DNA of 64,000 nucleotides from an uncultured Kordiimonas sp. (GCA_947492375.1 CANLMI010000003.1:1-64000), one strand, 5' to 3'. Positions 1-8,425 are shown, counted from the stretch's first letter. Made by a program: numbers and translations. Notes: generated by a model not told the origin, from the sequence alone.

Positions 1-93
1 AATGACTTCAACGCTCAAATCATTGCGATAATACAACACTGCAAATCAGCCGAAGGCGCTTTTACCCCTTCCGATTTTCCTTTGTTTGATTAG
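1..93 (+). CDS. Non-ribosomal peptide synthetase, C-terminal tail (partial)
   Basis: Frame 1 is open from the window edge to a TAG at 91-93 (30 residues). It ends with the sequence GAFTPSDFPLFD. The TPSDFPL motif is the well-known segment just after an NRPS condensation domain, and the preceding helix (IIAIIQHCKSAEG) also fits that position. The gene therefore probably ends in a condensation domain and lies mostly outside the window. It sits outside the left att core of the neighbouring element, so it belongs to the chromosome or to another island. Family assignment rests on one short motif. Confidence 0.6.
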   Translation, partial: NDFNAQIIAIIQHCKSAEGAFTPSDFPLFD

Positions 94-350
94 TTTGGCA
101 TTGTTTTATCTGGGCACATGATTTCATATCAGAGATAATATGAAATGCTAAAAGCAGTTTATCCAGGCTCATTTATTCACAACATCAAACCTGTGCCATA
201 GGCCCTGAAGGGGAACAGTTAAATTGAACTGCCTATTTTTGTTTGCAAGGCAGCACCTTAAGTGGGATTATGATGTAAGAAAGATAGGTAGACTGAAGTA
301 TGAAATACAAGTCCCACTTTTGTTAAGTCTCTATTTAGTTTAAAATTTTT
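94..350. other. Intergenic stretch left of the element
   Basis: No convincing gene is visible between the NRPS tail and the recombinase gene. The stretch is AT-rich and holds the left copy of the 58-bp inverted-repeat module (261-318), annotated separately. Confidence 0.5.
261..318. repeat. Left copy of 58-bp end module with AGTGGGA/TCCCACT arms
   Basis: AGTGGGA (261-267) and TCCCACT (312-318) are perfect inverted arms enclosing 44 bp. A second module with the same arms, the same 58-bp total length and a shared internal GTATGAAAT lies at 31158-31215. The copies begin 102 and 103 bp before the two copies of the att core. This looks like a recombinase- or end-associated site present at both ends of the island. 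Confidence 0.55.
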
Positions 351-1892
351 CTACCCGACCGGGGGCACCATTTCATTATTTGACCCGCAAACACCTGCTA
401 ACGCCCTGAAAAGCATGGATAAATTAGCGGTTCGATAGCCTTCCCCTCTGATGTAACTTGGTTTGTCCTTAAAAGCCAGTTTTAGCACCATTTGTTTATG
501 TGCAAGGTTTCCCAAACGCCATATTTTATGAGGGTTCGCGAGAAATATGCAGGCGGTTCGATAAGCTTTGTCAAAGTCCAAGCGTGGTTGGGCTTTTTCA
601 GTCGCTTTTTCTTCGAGTAACAGTTTTTCTGTTTCAAGCTCCTCTAAGCGCTTCTCGTAGGCGTTAATGACTTTTGGGTTGTCACTATCCACAATTCTAT
701 CAAGCAACTGTACGATCTTCTTATCGAGCTGCTTAATGTTATTTTTAACTGCTTTGATTGATTGAGACAGAAATTCCAGCCGCTGGTTCTAAATCTTCTT
801 GGGCATTTTATGCGCTATATTGAATAGATTGTCGGTTGGCGTCAGGCTTGCTAGCAGTTCTTCAAATTCGCTTTCTATGACTTCGCGTTTAATCGATTTA
901 CGCGAGTCAGGGCAGCCTTTTGTGCCGCAAAGGTAATAAGCGTAATATTTTGAACGACCTTTAGACCATCCAGAAGTAAGGGGGCGTTCACAGTGACCAC
1001 AGTTTACAAAACCTCGTAACGGGAAATCATCGCTATAATCGTTCTGGGTAACGATATAGCCCTTATCTTCCAGTTTCTTCTGGATACGCTGGTAGGTTTC
1101 AAAACTGATGATGGGGTCATGATTGCCTTTGGTTAGTCCAACGCCCCAATTCGGTGCCTCAACATAGCCAGCATATATCGGGCGAGTTAATAGCTCTTTG
1201 ATCCTGCCAGAGTTCACCTCACCGTTCTTATCCTTGGGATAGGTGGGATGCATATCAAGGAAACGCTTCATCTGCATTTGAGTAACAAAACGATTTGAAG
1301 CGTATCCTTCAAATGCCTCTTGCATAATTGAAGCGTTCGGCTCGTCGCGAACAAGCACTTTCCCTTGCCCTGTTTTGCGTTCGTATTTATAGCCGACAGG
1401 TGCATGGAATACCCAGTACCCATTCATGAGGCGAGCTTTCATTCGATTAACGACTTGCTCGGCATTCTTTTGGCGCTGGTGTTGTGATACGGACGCGAGC
1501 AGGTTTTCGACAAGAATGGAGTCAGAGTCTTCACCGAATTCAATGGAGGGACTTTCGAGTACACCGCCTGCGGCGGATATGTCAGCCCTCAATTGAAGGT
1601 GGGCTTCCAATCCACGCGCAAGACGTGAAATATCGTCGATGATAACAACATGTTCCTCCTGTTTTTTATGCTGCTTGAGAAAACTCAACATGGCTAGCAT
1701 GCCTGGACGTGCTGTCAGGGAACCTGACATGTCATCACCGAATATTTTTACAACGTCATAATGCTTGTACTTGGCATACTCACGGCAACGGGTTTCTTGT
1801 GAATTTAAGCCGTGGCCTTGTGTCGTTTGTTTTGTGCTCGATACTCGGCAATAGATGACAGCTTTTTTGAGGCTCTTTCTTTTTGTTTTCAT
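351..1892 (-). pseudogene. Large serine recombinase with in-frame amber stop
   Basis: The reading frame from 1892 to 351 is 514 codons and is interrupted only by a TAG at 789-791. The first part has the resolvase catalytic domain (YCRVSS, nucleophile Ser near residue 18), the recombinase domain (residues ~160-260) and a zinc ribbon (CGHC…CGTKGC). After the stop, the same frame continues as NQRLEFLSQ, a coiled coil, then the family's C-terminal signature (FLANPHKIWRLGNL…VLKLAF…GEGYRTANLSMLFRAL). Relatives usually have Trp before NQR, so TGG to TAG is the likely lesion. Start is ATG with AGGAGGA just upstream; it overlaps the next upstream gene by 4 bp. The 3' end runs through the att core. It is the presumed integrase of the element, probably inactive unless the amber codon is suppressed. 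Confidence 0.85.
359..377. other. Left attachment-like site (att core) of the integrative element
   Basis: The 15-bp core GGGCACCATTTCATT (363-377) is repeated directly at 31261-31275. It looks like the CCA end of a tRNA gene followed by its 3' flank. The site overlaps the last codons of the serine recombinase gene (…NEMVPPVG, minus strand), an arrangement common for integrases that recombine at tRNA 3' ends. The sequence just left of the core (ACCGG) differs from the right copy (GCCCCC), as expected for hybrid att sites. Confidence 0.6.
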
Positions 1893-2218
1893 GACTCCTC
1901 CTGTTGCCTCAAAGCTAATGACGCTTCAAGGTTTTGGTTGTTGAATTCGTTTTGTGTTGGATGAGGTGAGTATAACTCATTTTGCTCATCAAGTGGGAAG
2001 TCAGCTAATTCTTCTCCACAGATGGCTCTTAGAGCGAGGGATACTGTATCTGAACCGAAACCAAGATCAGTGAAACTGACCATTATATTCCATAGGGTTT
2101 CAAGAAGTTCTTTTTGTTGCTCGGGAGTAAGGTCAAAACCTTCAAGATCAGAATTATAGTCTTCAAGGTTTAGCTTTGGCGGTGGGGGATAATCGGGGTT
2201 TGGCGTTAATGTTTCCAT
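1889..2218 (-). CDS. Small acidic protein preceding the serine recombinase
   Basis: A 109-aa protein, acidic and without Cys-rich or membrane segments. Its most conserved-looking part is DLTPEQQKELLETLWNIM followed by SFTDLGFG. The start at 2218 (METLTPNPDY) is chosen because GGAG lies 6 nt upstream; the frame could be extended to 2269. It overlaps the recombinase start by 4 bp (ATGA), so the two are translationally coupled. From this position it may be an accessory or directionality factor, but I see no DNA-binding motif and do not recognise a named family. Confidence 0.7.
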   Translation of the reverse strand: METLTPNPDYPPPPKLNLEDYNSDLEGFDLTPEQQKELLETLWNIMVSFTDLGFGSDTVSLALRAICGEELADFPLDEQNELYSPHPTQNEFNNQNLEASLALRQQEES

Positions 2219-2487
2219 GACACACTCCATATAGTTATTGTTTATTTCGTGTTCTTTCTCCTTTTTCAAAATAAGAACATTTCATGAACATTTGTATCAT
2301 AATGCTTGTTCTCTATTCAAGGAGAAACACACTCAATGATCACAATTATTTTGCTTGTGATTGCAAAGGTGATGGTGAAAGACTGACATAAAGGGGACTG
2401 ACGGCACTACCAATTGCCTGTCAGGATTTGTAAAGTTTACAACAATTTACAAATCATACGCCTGCATGAACGAAAGAAGATATATCA

Positions 2488-3087
2488 ATGACATTCGATC
2501 CTGCCAGCCTTGGCTTATATAGCCATTACCATCCCGACCATTGCCAGCGATTACGCAAATTGATTTTTGCGGATTGGAGAAAGTCTGGTGTTAAGTTGCC
2601 AACTTATATGAAGCTTGTCGGGCGATATATTGAAAGGACGGGTGTACCTGAAGAGTGGTTGGCAAAGCTCAGTTATCAAACAATGAACAGAGTGCTTAGA
2701 GACAACATTATTTCACGTCATGAGCTCTGGGCATGTATCCATTTATACTTGATGAAGAAATATGAGGTTGTTGATCTTTCTAAAGAGAGTACTGTCGATA
2801 TCGGTGACTTTGATAGGGAGCTTGAAGAATATACAAACGGAGCTTCTGCCAAAAACCTTATCTCCAATGTCACACGCATTGGCGATGACAGTGCTATTTC
2901 ACTCACACTCGATAAAGATCAGGAATGTTATACATTCAACCTCAATTATCGTTTCAAAGATAAAGGTATTCTACCCTTACAAGATGAAATATCTGCCATC
3001 GGAAGCCATAATATCATCCAGTTGATCCAAGACCTGATCGGCGACCAATTGGCAACTGCCTCACTCATAAAACGGGAAGCATCATGA
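2488..3087 (+). CDS. Hypothetical protein, first of a tandem paralogous pair
   Basis: A 199-aa protein with no family I recognise. The N-terminal ~90 residues (ADWRKSGVKLPTYMKLV, YIERTGVPEEWL, HELWACIHLYLMKKY) are clearly homologous to the next gene, so the locus is a tandem duplication. The C-terminal half (GDDSAISLTLDKDQECYTFN, LNYRFKD) looks beta-rich and also has its counterpart in the neighbour. It overlaps that gene by 4 bp. No signal peptide or membrane segment is seen; probably cytoplasmic. It is accessory DNA near the integrase end of the island. Confidence 0.7.
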   Translation: MTFDPASLGLYSHYHPDHCQRLRKLIFADWRKSGVKLPTYMKLVGRYIERTGVPEEWLAKLSYQTMNRVLRDNIISRHELWACIHLYLMKKYEVVDLSKESTVDIGDFDRELEEYTNGASAKNLISNVTRIGDDSAISLTLDKDQECYTFNLNYRFKDKGILPLQDEISAIGSHNIIQLIQDLIGDQLATASLIKREAS

Positions 3088-3751
3088 GTTTTGATCCGGC
3101 TGAGTATGGGATCGATAGCCATTATTCCACAATACAACAGGAAAAGATCAGGCGTTTGATGCTGGAAGACTGGAAAGCAGCAGGCGTTAAACTTCCTACT
3201 TATATGAAACTTGTTGCTCGTTATATTGAGAAAACAGGTGTGCCGGAACTTTGGCTCTCCAAACTCAGGCATCAGACAATGGATACAATGCTCAAACGCA
3301 TTTATGCACCGCGTTATGAATTCTGGGCATGCCTTCACTTGTATCTTACCAAGAAATACGGCGACGTTGGTATATCCAAACAGGCTAACACGGATATGGA
3401 TATCTTGGACAAACATTAACCAAGGTATTTTCAAAGAAGGAACCAATTAGTTTTAAAAACGCCAGTTACCAGCTTGGCAATAATCAAGGGGTATCCATCA
3501 ATCATGATGAAGGCAAAGCCTACCACAGGATCAATATGATCTATCGTTACAAGAGCGACGAGCCTTTTGCTGATGAAATCGTCATGGCTTACCAAGGTGC
3601 TGCGGTTGAACGGTCTAAAGACTTGACAGGTATGGTATGGGCGCTGGATACCAGAGAGCCACAATCATTTGAAATTACACCTGATACACTTGCTCCTTTG
3701 AATGATGATAATCTTAAAGGCAACCTCAGGCGATTGAAAGGTGACGTATGA
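3084..3751 (+). pseudogene. Second paralogue, broken by a frameshift
   Basis: The first 111 codons (3084-3419) match the N-terminal half of the upstream paralogue (LEDWKAAGVKLPTYMKLV, YIEKTGVPELWL, FWACLHLYLTKKY), then stop at 3417-3419. Another frame is open from about 3402 and encodes KEPISFKNASYQLGNNQGVS, then INHDEGKAYHRINMIYRYKS, which aligns with the paralogue's C-terminal half (GDD…S…D…Y…NYRFK). The two parts therefore form one ~220-aa gene split by a one-base shift near 3402-3419. There is no good start for the second part. It overlaps the next gene by ATGA, so coupling was ancestral. A programmed frameshift cannot be excluded, but no slippery heptamer stands out. Confidence 0.7.
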
Positions 3752-4290
3752 TTGGAGAGATTAATGCGTTTATTGATACTTTAAGTCCGAAAGCACTGGA
3801 ACAACAGGAAGCCAAGACTTCAGATAACCCTGAAGCGATCTTTGATCTGGTGAAGCAAGGCGATACGGTTGGTGTTGCCATTGCCATGCGGAATGGCATT
3901 GAGCCAGATATCACCGACAAACACGGTATGACGCCCTTGCATTATGCTGCGGCTAATGGTGCGCGGAATATCACAGAGATTCTCACACAATCACCAAGTG
4001 CTGCACCATGGGCACAGGATAAACATGGACGTTTACCACTCGACATCACGCGAGAAGCAGGTAACCATCAAATAGGTGACAGGTTGGAGCGGATAACCTA
4101 TCCACAGCTATTCAGGTAAGAAAAAGATGGGCCAGTACCGTCCGATACTCTGGCGGCCTTTAACGCCAAGCGCAAAATGCTTGGCAATCCAGATACTAGT
4201 CCTGTTTTTGATGAAAAATTTATGGCAAAGGACATGGGTATGTTACCGCGCTTAAGAGGTACAGAGCATGACAAAGATATAGGATCATAG
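3748..4290 (+). pseudogene. Ankyrin-repeat protein with in-frame stop
   Basis: The first 123 codons encode an ankyrin-type protein: DLVKQGDTVGVAIAMRNGIE, then DKHGMTPLHYAAANGARNIT, then a degenerate third unit (DKHGRLPLDIT). A TAA lies at 4117-4119, but the same frame stays open for 56 more codons (EKDGPVPSDTLAAFNAKRKM…RGTEHDKDIGS) to a TAG at 4288-4290. The continuation looks like real coding sequence, so the gene was probably about 180 aa and was cut by a nonsense change. Overlap with the preceding gene suggests one operon. The role is probably protein-protein contact; the partner is unknown. Confidence 0.6.
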
Positions 4291-4333
4291 AATTTAAAGT
4301 ACCGTCTTCCGATAAAATACCAGATATTAATTT

Positions 4334-6010
4334 TTATACAGATCCTGTTTCGGTTGTTGCATCGGCATGATTCTTTGCATGCTCAATTCGACACATCAGA
4401 TGAGATATGAGACTAAGCAAATCCAAACAATCTTTCTCGGAAAACAATTCTGAATGTGCTAAATCAAGCTGCTCCTCATGAGCCACAATGTTCCTTCCAC
4501 CCTCAATCACACCTTGCGACAACTTTCTTTGGGCACCTTCAATATTTTGACGGGTATTACTTGCGAAGTGAGTGCCATTTTCTCTTAAATAACCAAGTGC
4601 CACTTTAAGCACCTTTTCATCCTCTGGCCCAAAAACTTGCCCCATTAAGTTAAGATCATGTTCATTGGTATTACCAGAGTAATCTCTGACTCTATTTGCG
4701 TATCTCTTCGCTGCTTCCAGAAAAGCATTATAATAATTTGCACTAATATAGCCTGTTTCTGATGCTGCCTGAATCTCCGGGTGTAAATGCCTCCAATGTA
4801 AAGAGGGGTACTCAGGTACGATCTCATGAAGAGCCTTAATAACTGGTGTAAATTTTTCAAGAGCGTCTTCTCCTCCCAGTGTTTCAACAATTTGACTTGT
4901 ATGATCTTTGATATCGTCCGGTAATGTTGAAAACCATTTTTCCGTATCAATTCCCGTAGTATTTTTCAATTCTTCGTCTTTTAGTGCTTTCCGTTTACTT
5001 CTCCACTCCGAGTTTACTTGAGATACTACGCCAGCCAAAAAAGACCTTAGTTTCTCCATCTCAGGGTGTTCCCAATTAATAGACTGTCGATTAGTAGAAA
5101 TGACGTCTTCATCTAAGAGATCAATAAAATCTACAGACAACCAACCTGTAAGATATTGGAAAAAATGACTAGATGTGCTGCTTGAGAAATATTCAGGAAG
5201 ATTAACAAGTTTTCCTCTAGAAAATAGAGTTATTCCCCTTAAGCCAGAAGATGGTTTAATTGGTGTTTCTCCAGTGTATAGTTCCCCTGATATTTTTCCT
5301 TCATACTCAGAGCCTTTTGGGACAAAGTTACCATCATCCCATTCAAATTGTTTTTCTAGAAGAGTGTATCTTCGGGAGTTATTAACGATAAGGACTTCTC
5401 CATTAGGTGATTTTAGTAGTATGTTAAAGTCATCATTAACAATAAATATTTTAGATAAGCTGTTAGCTATACTTTCAAGATCGAATGGGGTTTTTCGTTT
5501 CAAATTTAAAAGAGTAATTGTTGTACCATTTGGTTTTTCAGAGACATGATCAACAAATATCGTTTTAGGTTGGTACACGTTTTCCGAACTTAATAAATCA
5601 TTCCAATCAAGCTCAAATTGGCTTTCTTTCCCTTCATGGCATGTATTTATTTGAATAGTCCTCGCTAGTCCAAATAAAGCTAGTTTTCCTAGCCCTTTTT
5701 TACCAGTTGGTAAGCGACGGAACCTGCCTGTAGTTGCATCGTCGTTTTCCGATCGCCTGTTTCTACCAATCACTAAAAATTTTTGTTGAATTTCGTCAGA
5801 CGACATGCCCTCCCCATTATCGACTATTTGAATGGATTGCGGAGAACTGTTTTCTTCATGGAACAATAGTTCTACATTAGAAGCATCAGCGTCGTATGCA
5901 TTGGAAATTAGTTCGGCTAAAGCGGGAGGAAGGGTAGAGTACATTTTGACGCCTAAATGTTCAATAGTTCTGGGATCAAACCTCATTTCGAATTGGCGTA
6001 ATTCAGCCAT
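4334..6010 (-). CDS. GHKL ATPase with C-terminal TIGR02391 (Ymh-like) domain
   Basis: A 558-aa protein. The N-terminus is a GHKL (Hsp90/MutL/MORC-type) ATPase: N-box LAELISNAYDADA (E33, N37, D40), G1 DNGEGM (64-69), G2 GKKGLGKLALFG (~103-114). The C-terminal ~150 residues (SLHWRHLHPEIQAAS, YYNAFLEAAKRYANRVRD, LDLLSLISHLMCRIE) resemble TIGR02391/Ymh, a domain frequent in phage-resistance and mobile-element genes. The start has AAGGA upstream. It is a single gene, antiparallel to its left neighbours and visibly AT-rich. It is a likely stand-alone defence or abortive-infection protein in which ATP-driven dimerisation controls the C-terminal domain; that role is inference. Confidence 0.75.
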   Translation of the reverse strand: MAELRQFEMRFDPRTIEHLGVKMYSTLPPALAELISNAYDADASNVELLFHEENSSPQSIQIVDNGEGMSSDEIQQKFLVIGRNRRSENDDATTGRFRRLPTGKKGLGKLALFGLARTIQINTCHEGKESQFELDWNDLLSSENVYQPKTIFVDHVSEKPNGTTITLLNLKRKTPFDLESIANSLSKIFIVNDDFNILLKSPNGEVLIVNNSRRYTLLEKQFEWDDGNFVPKGSEYEGKISGELYTGETPIKPSSGLRGITLFSRGKLVNLPEYFSSSTSSHFFQYLTGWLSVDFIDLLDEDVISTNRQSINWEHPEMEKLRSFLAGVVSQVNSEWRSKRKALKDEELKNTTGIDTEKWFSTLPDDIKDHTSQIVETLGGEDALEKFTPVIKALHEIVPEYPSLHWRHLHPEIQAASETGYISANYYNAFLEAAKRYANRVRDYSGNTNEHDLNLMGQVFGPEDEKVLKVALGYLRENGTHFASNTRQNIEGAQRKLSQGVIEGGRNIVAHEEQLDLAHSELFSEKDCLDLLSLISHLMCRIEHAKNHADATTETGSV

Positions 6011-6296
6011 ACTTATTTCCTTTTACCGTATGCTATCTAAGTACTTTCTACAGTTTGTCTTATATGGTGTAATAGCAGTTTCATTGTATTTGAATGTTTA
6101 TTTAGAGCTCAAAGTGATTTAAAGAAGTTGTTTTTAATAATGATAAACTATCAACTATACAGAGTATAAAGACAATCATTTGTGATTTTCGTCAACAACT
6201 AATTATTGAAATAATTCACCTGTAAACCTGTGCATATCCGTCTCAACGATATGGCATGCCTCAACCCTATCTGATTAACTGAAATTAAATATGGGC
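6011..6296. other. Intergenic stretch, no gene seen
   Basis: AT-rich DNA between the divergent GHKL gene and the structured region at 6297. It presumably carries the GHKL promoter. No ORF, tRNA or strong repeat is visible. Confidence 0.4.
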
Positions 6297-6416
6297 TTAA
6301 CAACCCAAGTACATGATCACGACCTTTCTTGAGGGTCGGATGACGATGAAATAGGACCAAGGCAACTTGGTCTAATACATCGTGCTGCTCATGTACGCAG
6401 TTGTTAACGTCCGACC
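6297..6416 (+). ncRNA. Highly structured RNA candidate (three-way junction) upstream of a 52-aa ORF
   Basis: Complementary segments nest cleanly. The outer stem is TTAACAAC (6297-6304) with GTTGTTAA (6400-6407). The second stem is TACATGA (6310-6316) with TCATGTA (6389-6395). Hairpin A is CGACC/GGTCG (6320-6338). Arm B is ACGATG/CATCGT (6343-6348, 6378-6383), topped by GACCAAG-GCAA-CTTGGTC (6355-6372) with a GNRA tetraloop. TCCGACC (6410-6416) can instead pair with GGTCGGA (6334-6340), which would open hairpin A. The ribosome-binding site of the 6442 ORF follows directly. It could be a cis-regulatory leader, an independent RNA, or a DNA recombination/transfer site. No known family is recognised. 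Confidence 0.5.
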
Positions 6417-6441
6417 TACCAGAAAAAGAAAGGACGACAAC

Positions 6442-6600
6442 ATGGCCAGCGACAGATTAAAATCAGTATTAGAGCATATGGAATTTATAGGGTCATCCCA
6501 GTGTGAGCGCTTATTACGTTCATTTGCCCAACTGGAAACTCTTGAGGAGCAAGAACAGGTTATTGAGTATACCCAGTCCATGCTTGAAGAGAAGCATTAG
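6442..6600 (+). CDS. Small hypothetical protein (52 aa)
   Basis: Start ATG at 6442 (MASDRLKSVLEHMEF) is chosen for the AAAGAAAGGA upstream; the frame could extend to 6382 but that part overlaps the structured RNA. The protein is helical and charged (LLRSFAQLETLEEQEQVIEY), has one cysteine and no membrane segment. The family is unknown. Its position right behind the structured leader suggests that expression depends on the RNA fold. Confidence 0.5.
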   Translation: MASDRLKSVLEHMEFIGSSQCERLLRSFAQLETLEEQEQVIEYTQSMLEEKH

Positions 6601-6607
6601 GGCTACA

Positions 6608-6635
6608 TTCCCGCGCCTGCATAGCAGGTGCGGAA
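6608..6635. terminator. Hairpin between convergent genes
   Basis: TTCCCGCGCCTGC and GCAGGTGCGGAA flank an ATA loop, with a short T-containing tail. It lies between the stops of the 52-aa ORF and the convergent resolvase, so it may end both transcripts. Confidence 0.45.
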
Positions 6636-6637
6636 TT

Positions 6638-7213
6638 TCATAAAGAACGGCGCTGTAAACGACCATAATAAGACAGTGTTCTTGAGATAGTCGAAGGGCT
6701 AACGTTGAAGTGCTTGGCAATCATGGTGAAATTGTCACCATTCTCCGCCATCTGATTAACTTCAATAATCTGATTGTGGTTCAGCTTGCGTGGCCTGCCC
6801 AATCTGACACCTTTGGCTTTGGCGGCAGACATGCCCGCCTTTGTTCGCTCGGATATCAAATCACGCTCGAACTCGGCAAGTGCACCCATAATATGAAAGA
6901 TCAACTTTCCGGCAGAGGTGGTGGTATCAATGCCGTCTGTCAGGGAACAGAAACCAGCTTTCTTACGCCTGAGTTCTTCCACCAGGCGAATAAGAAACCC
7001 GAGGGAGCGCCCTAGGCGATCCAGTTTCCAGACCACGAGAACGTCACCAGCCTTGATCCTGTTTAACGCTTTATCAAGCGCTGGGCGTTCATCCTGAGCA
7101 CCGCTGATGCCAAGGTCTTCATATAAAGCACTGCATCCAGCTTCTCTTAAAGCTTTGAGTTGTAGTGCTGGATTCTGGTCAATTGTTGAGACCCGTATAT
7201 AACCTATTTTCAT
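6638..7213 (-). CDS. Small serine recombinase, resolvase/invertase family
   Basis: A 191-aa protein, the usual length for Tn3-type resolvases and Pin-type invertases. MKIGYIRVSTIDQNPALQ contains the catalytic Ser9; KLDRLGRSL and ALAEFERDLISERTKAGM are family hallmarks. A C-terminal Hin-like helix-turn-helix (NFTMIAKHFNVSPSTISRTL) binds DNA. No ribosome-binding site is obvious. No transposase gene or facing inverted crossover sites are visible nearby, so it is either a resolvase left by a transposon or a multimer-resolution enzyme. A short inverted repeat (7286-7313) lies upstream. Confidence 0.85.
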   Translation of the reverse strand: MKIGYIRVSTIDQNPALQLKALREAGCSALYEDLGISGAQDERPALDKALNRIKAGDVLVVWKLDRLGRSLGFLIRLVEELRRKKAGFCSLTDGIDTTTSAGKLIFHIMGALAEFERDLISERTKAGMSAAKAKGVRLGRPRKLNHNQIIEVNQMAENGDNFTMIAKHFNVSPSTISRTLSYYGRLQRRSL

Positions 7214-7285
7214 AGGGCCAAAATTACTGCCTGATCAGGTAAGCAGCAAGGAATATGAATCCAATGATAGTAGGGATTTATGCAT

Positions 7286-7313
7286 AAAGGTTCCTTTTAG
7301 CGTGGAACCCTTT
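7286..7313. repeat. Inverted repeat upstream of the resolvase
   Basis: AAAGGTTCC (7286-7294) faces GGAACCCTTT (7304-7313) with one bulged C. It lies in the 259-bp gap upstream of the resolvase gene, where a res-type binding site would be expected. Function not shown. Confidence 0.35.
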
Positions 7314-7472
7314 AACCATGCAAGTTTGAGCATTTTCTTTCAAAAACGCCTGAAACAGGGACTAAATCCATAGCTGTAATTTGTCAAATAACAATTATGA
7401 CAATCATGCATATAGGAACCCTTTTGCTGTTCGAATTCATCATGCTTCGCGCTCAGACAAAAGGATATACAA

Positions 7473-7808
7473 ATGAGTACATCAAAACTTCCCAAACTCT
7501 TACTACAAGCAGGCCTCGTTCTTACCGTGCTTGGCCTCATATTGGTGGCGGTACAAGTCAATAACCAGCTTTCATCCATCGAACAGGCATTCGGGCAAGC
7601 CAATGCTTTGGCTGGTGACCAGTCAGGTACACAGTTTTTAAATGCACTGGGTTTTCAAAAACCTTCTTTTGGCGAATTGATGTTTCAGGCGCTGACCTTT
7701 GGCTTGCCGCCTCAGTTTGAAGCCAGCAGCTTTCCCGCTATCGTTTTCTGGCTCGGCCTTGTCACAGTCGCAGGACGCTTTGTTCTGATCAGAACACAAA
7801 ACGCATAA
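7473..7808 (+). CDS. Small membrane protein
   Basis: A 111-aa protein with two likely membrane segments: LLLQAGLVLTVLGLILVAVQV (near residues 9-29) and FPAIVFWLGLVTVAGRFVLI (near 87-106). The central loop is Gln/Gly/Phe-rich and probably periplasmic. It lies 23 bp before the lipoprotein gene and is probably co-transcribed. No family is recognised. Confidence 0.6.
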   Translation: MSTSKLPKLLLQAGLVLTVLGLILVAVQVNNQLSSIEQAFGQANALAGDQSGTQFLNALGFQKPSFGELMFQALTFGLPPQFEASSFPAIVFWLGLVTVAGRFVLIRTQNA

Positions 7809-7831
7809 CCTAAACATATCGGAGAATATCA

Positions 7832-8425
7832 ATGAAACGCCTTTTTACAGGCTTTATCCTGCTTGCCTTAAGCGCTTGCGGACAGGAAGGACCGGACGCA
7901 ATACAGCCATCCGCGATTAAGAAAGAACTGCAAAAATACTATGAAGATTATTATGATAACCTGCCAGCTTTTGAAGTTGAAGATATTGACGTATTAGCCG
8001 TCGAAAACACAGGTAGCGAGACCGAACCTGTTTACGATATCCGTATCAATATCACCGCTTCGTTGCCTTATGATAGTTATGACGTTGTGTACACTGATAA
8101 GGATCACTCTGTTGTGGCCTTTGTCGCAGAAGAGGGTACAGTGGAAGAAAAGCAATCCGTTATTCGAGTTAAGCAACGTACCAACGGGGAATGGAGATAC
8201 AGCCTGGACTTTCTCGATTGGAAGATCAGGCAGCATGCCTATAAAGTGTGGGGTTATCCAATCGATTATGCGGAATGGACTGATCCAATCATTTTTGAGT
8301 CAGATGAAGAGGTCAAGTTCAGAAAGCGATTGTTTGAAGGGTTAAAGACATTACCGAACGGCGACAATGCTATCCGTAGATTGAATTACGAGATTGAGGA
8401 ATATCGTAAGAAATCATCATCCTGA
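7832..8425 (+). CDS. Putative lipoprotein
   Basis: A 197-aa protein with a type II signal peptide: MKRLFTGFILLALSACGQEG, lipobox LSAC with lipidated Cys16. The mature part has a Tyr/Asp-rich helix (ELQKYYEDYYDNLPAF), then a beta-rich region that resembles small periplasmic binding folds without a motif I can name. GGAG lies ~7 nt before the start. It likely forms a unit with the upstream membrane protein and is anchored in the inner or outer membrane. Confidence 0.65.
   Translation: MKRLFTGFILLALSACGQEGPDAIQPSAIKKELQKYYEDYYDNLPAFEVEDIDVLAVENTGSETEPVYDIRINITASLPYDSYDVVYTDKDHSVVAFVAEEGTVEEKQSVIRVKQRTNGEWRYSLDFLDWKIRQHAYKVWGYPIDYAEWTDPIIFESDEEVKFRKRLFEGLKTLPNGDNAIRRLNYEIEEYRKKSSS

Noticed and set aside
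351-4290. Stop-codon reassignment explaining the in-frame TAG and TAA
   Set aside because: All core genes use TAG, TAA and TGA as ordinary stops, and the interrupted frames lie only in a decaying mobile element.
6297-6416. The structured region as an integron attC site
   Set aside because: The left end GCTTAAC fits an attC half-site, but the right end reads GTTAACG, not the required GTTRRRY, and there is no integron integrase or second cassette.
6638-7213. An invertible DNA switch controlled by the small serine recombinase
   Set aside because: I found no pair of facing crossover sites around a promoter or gene fragment nearby.
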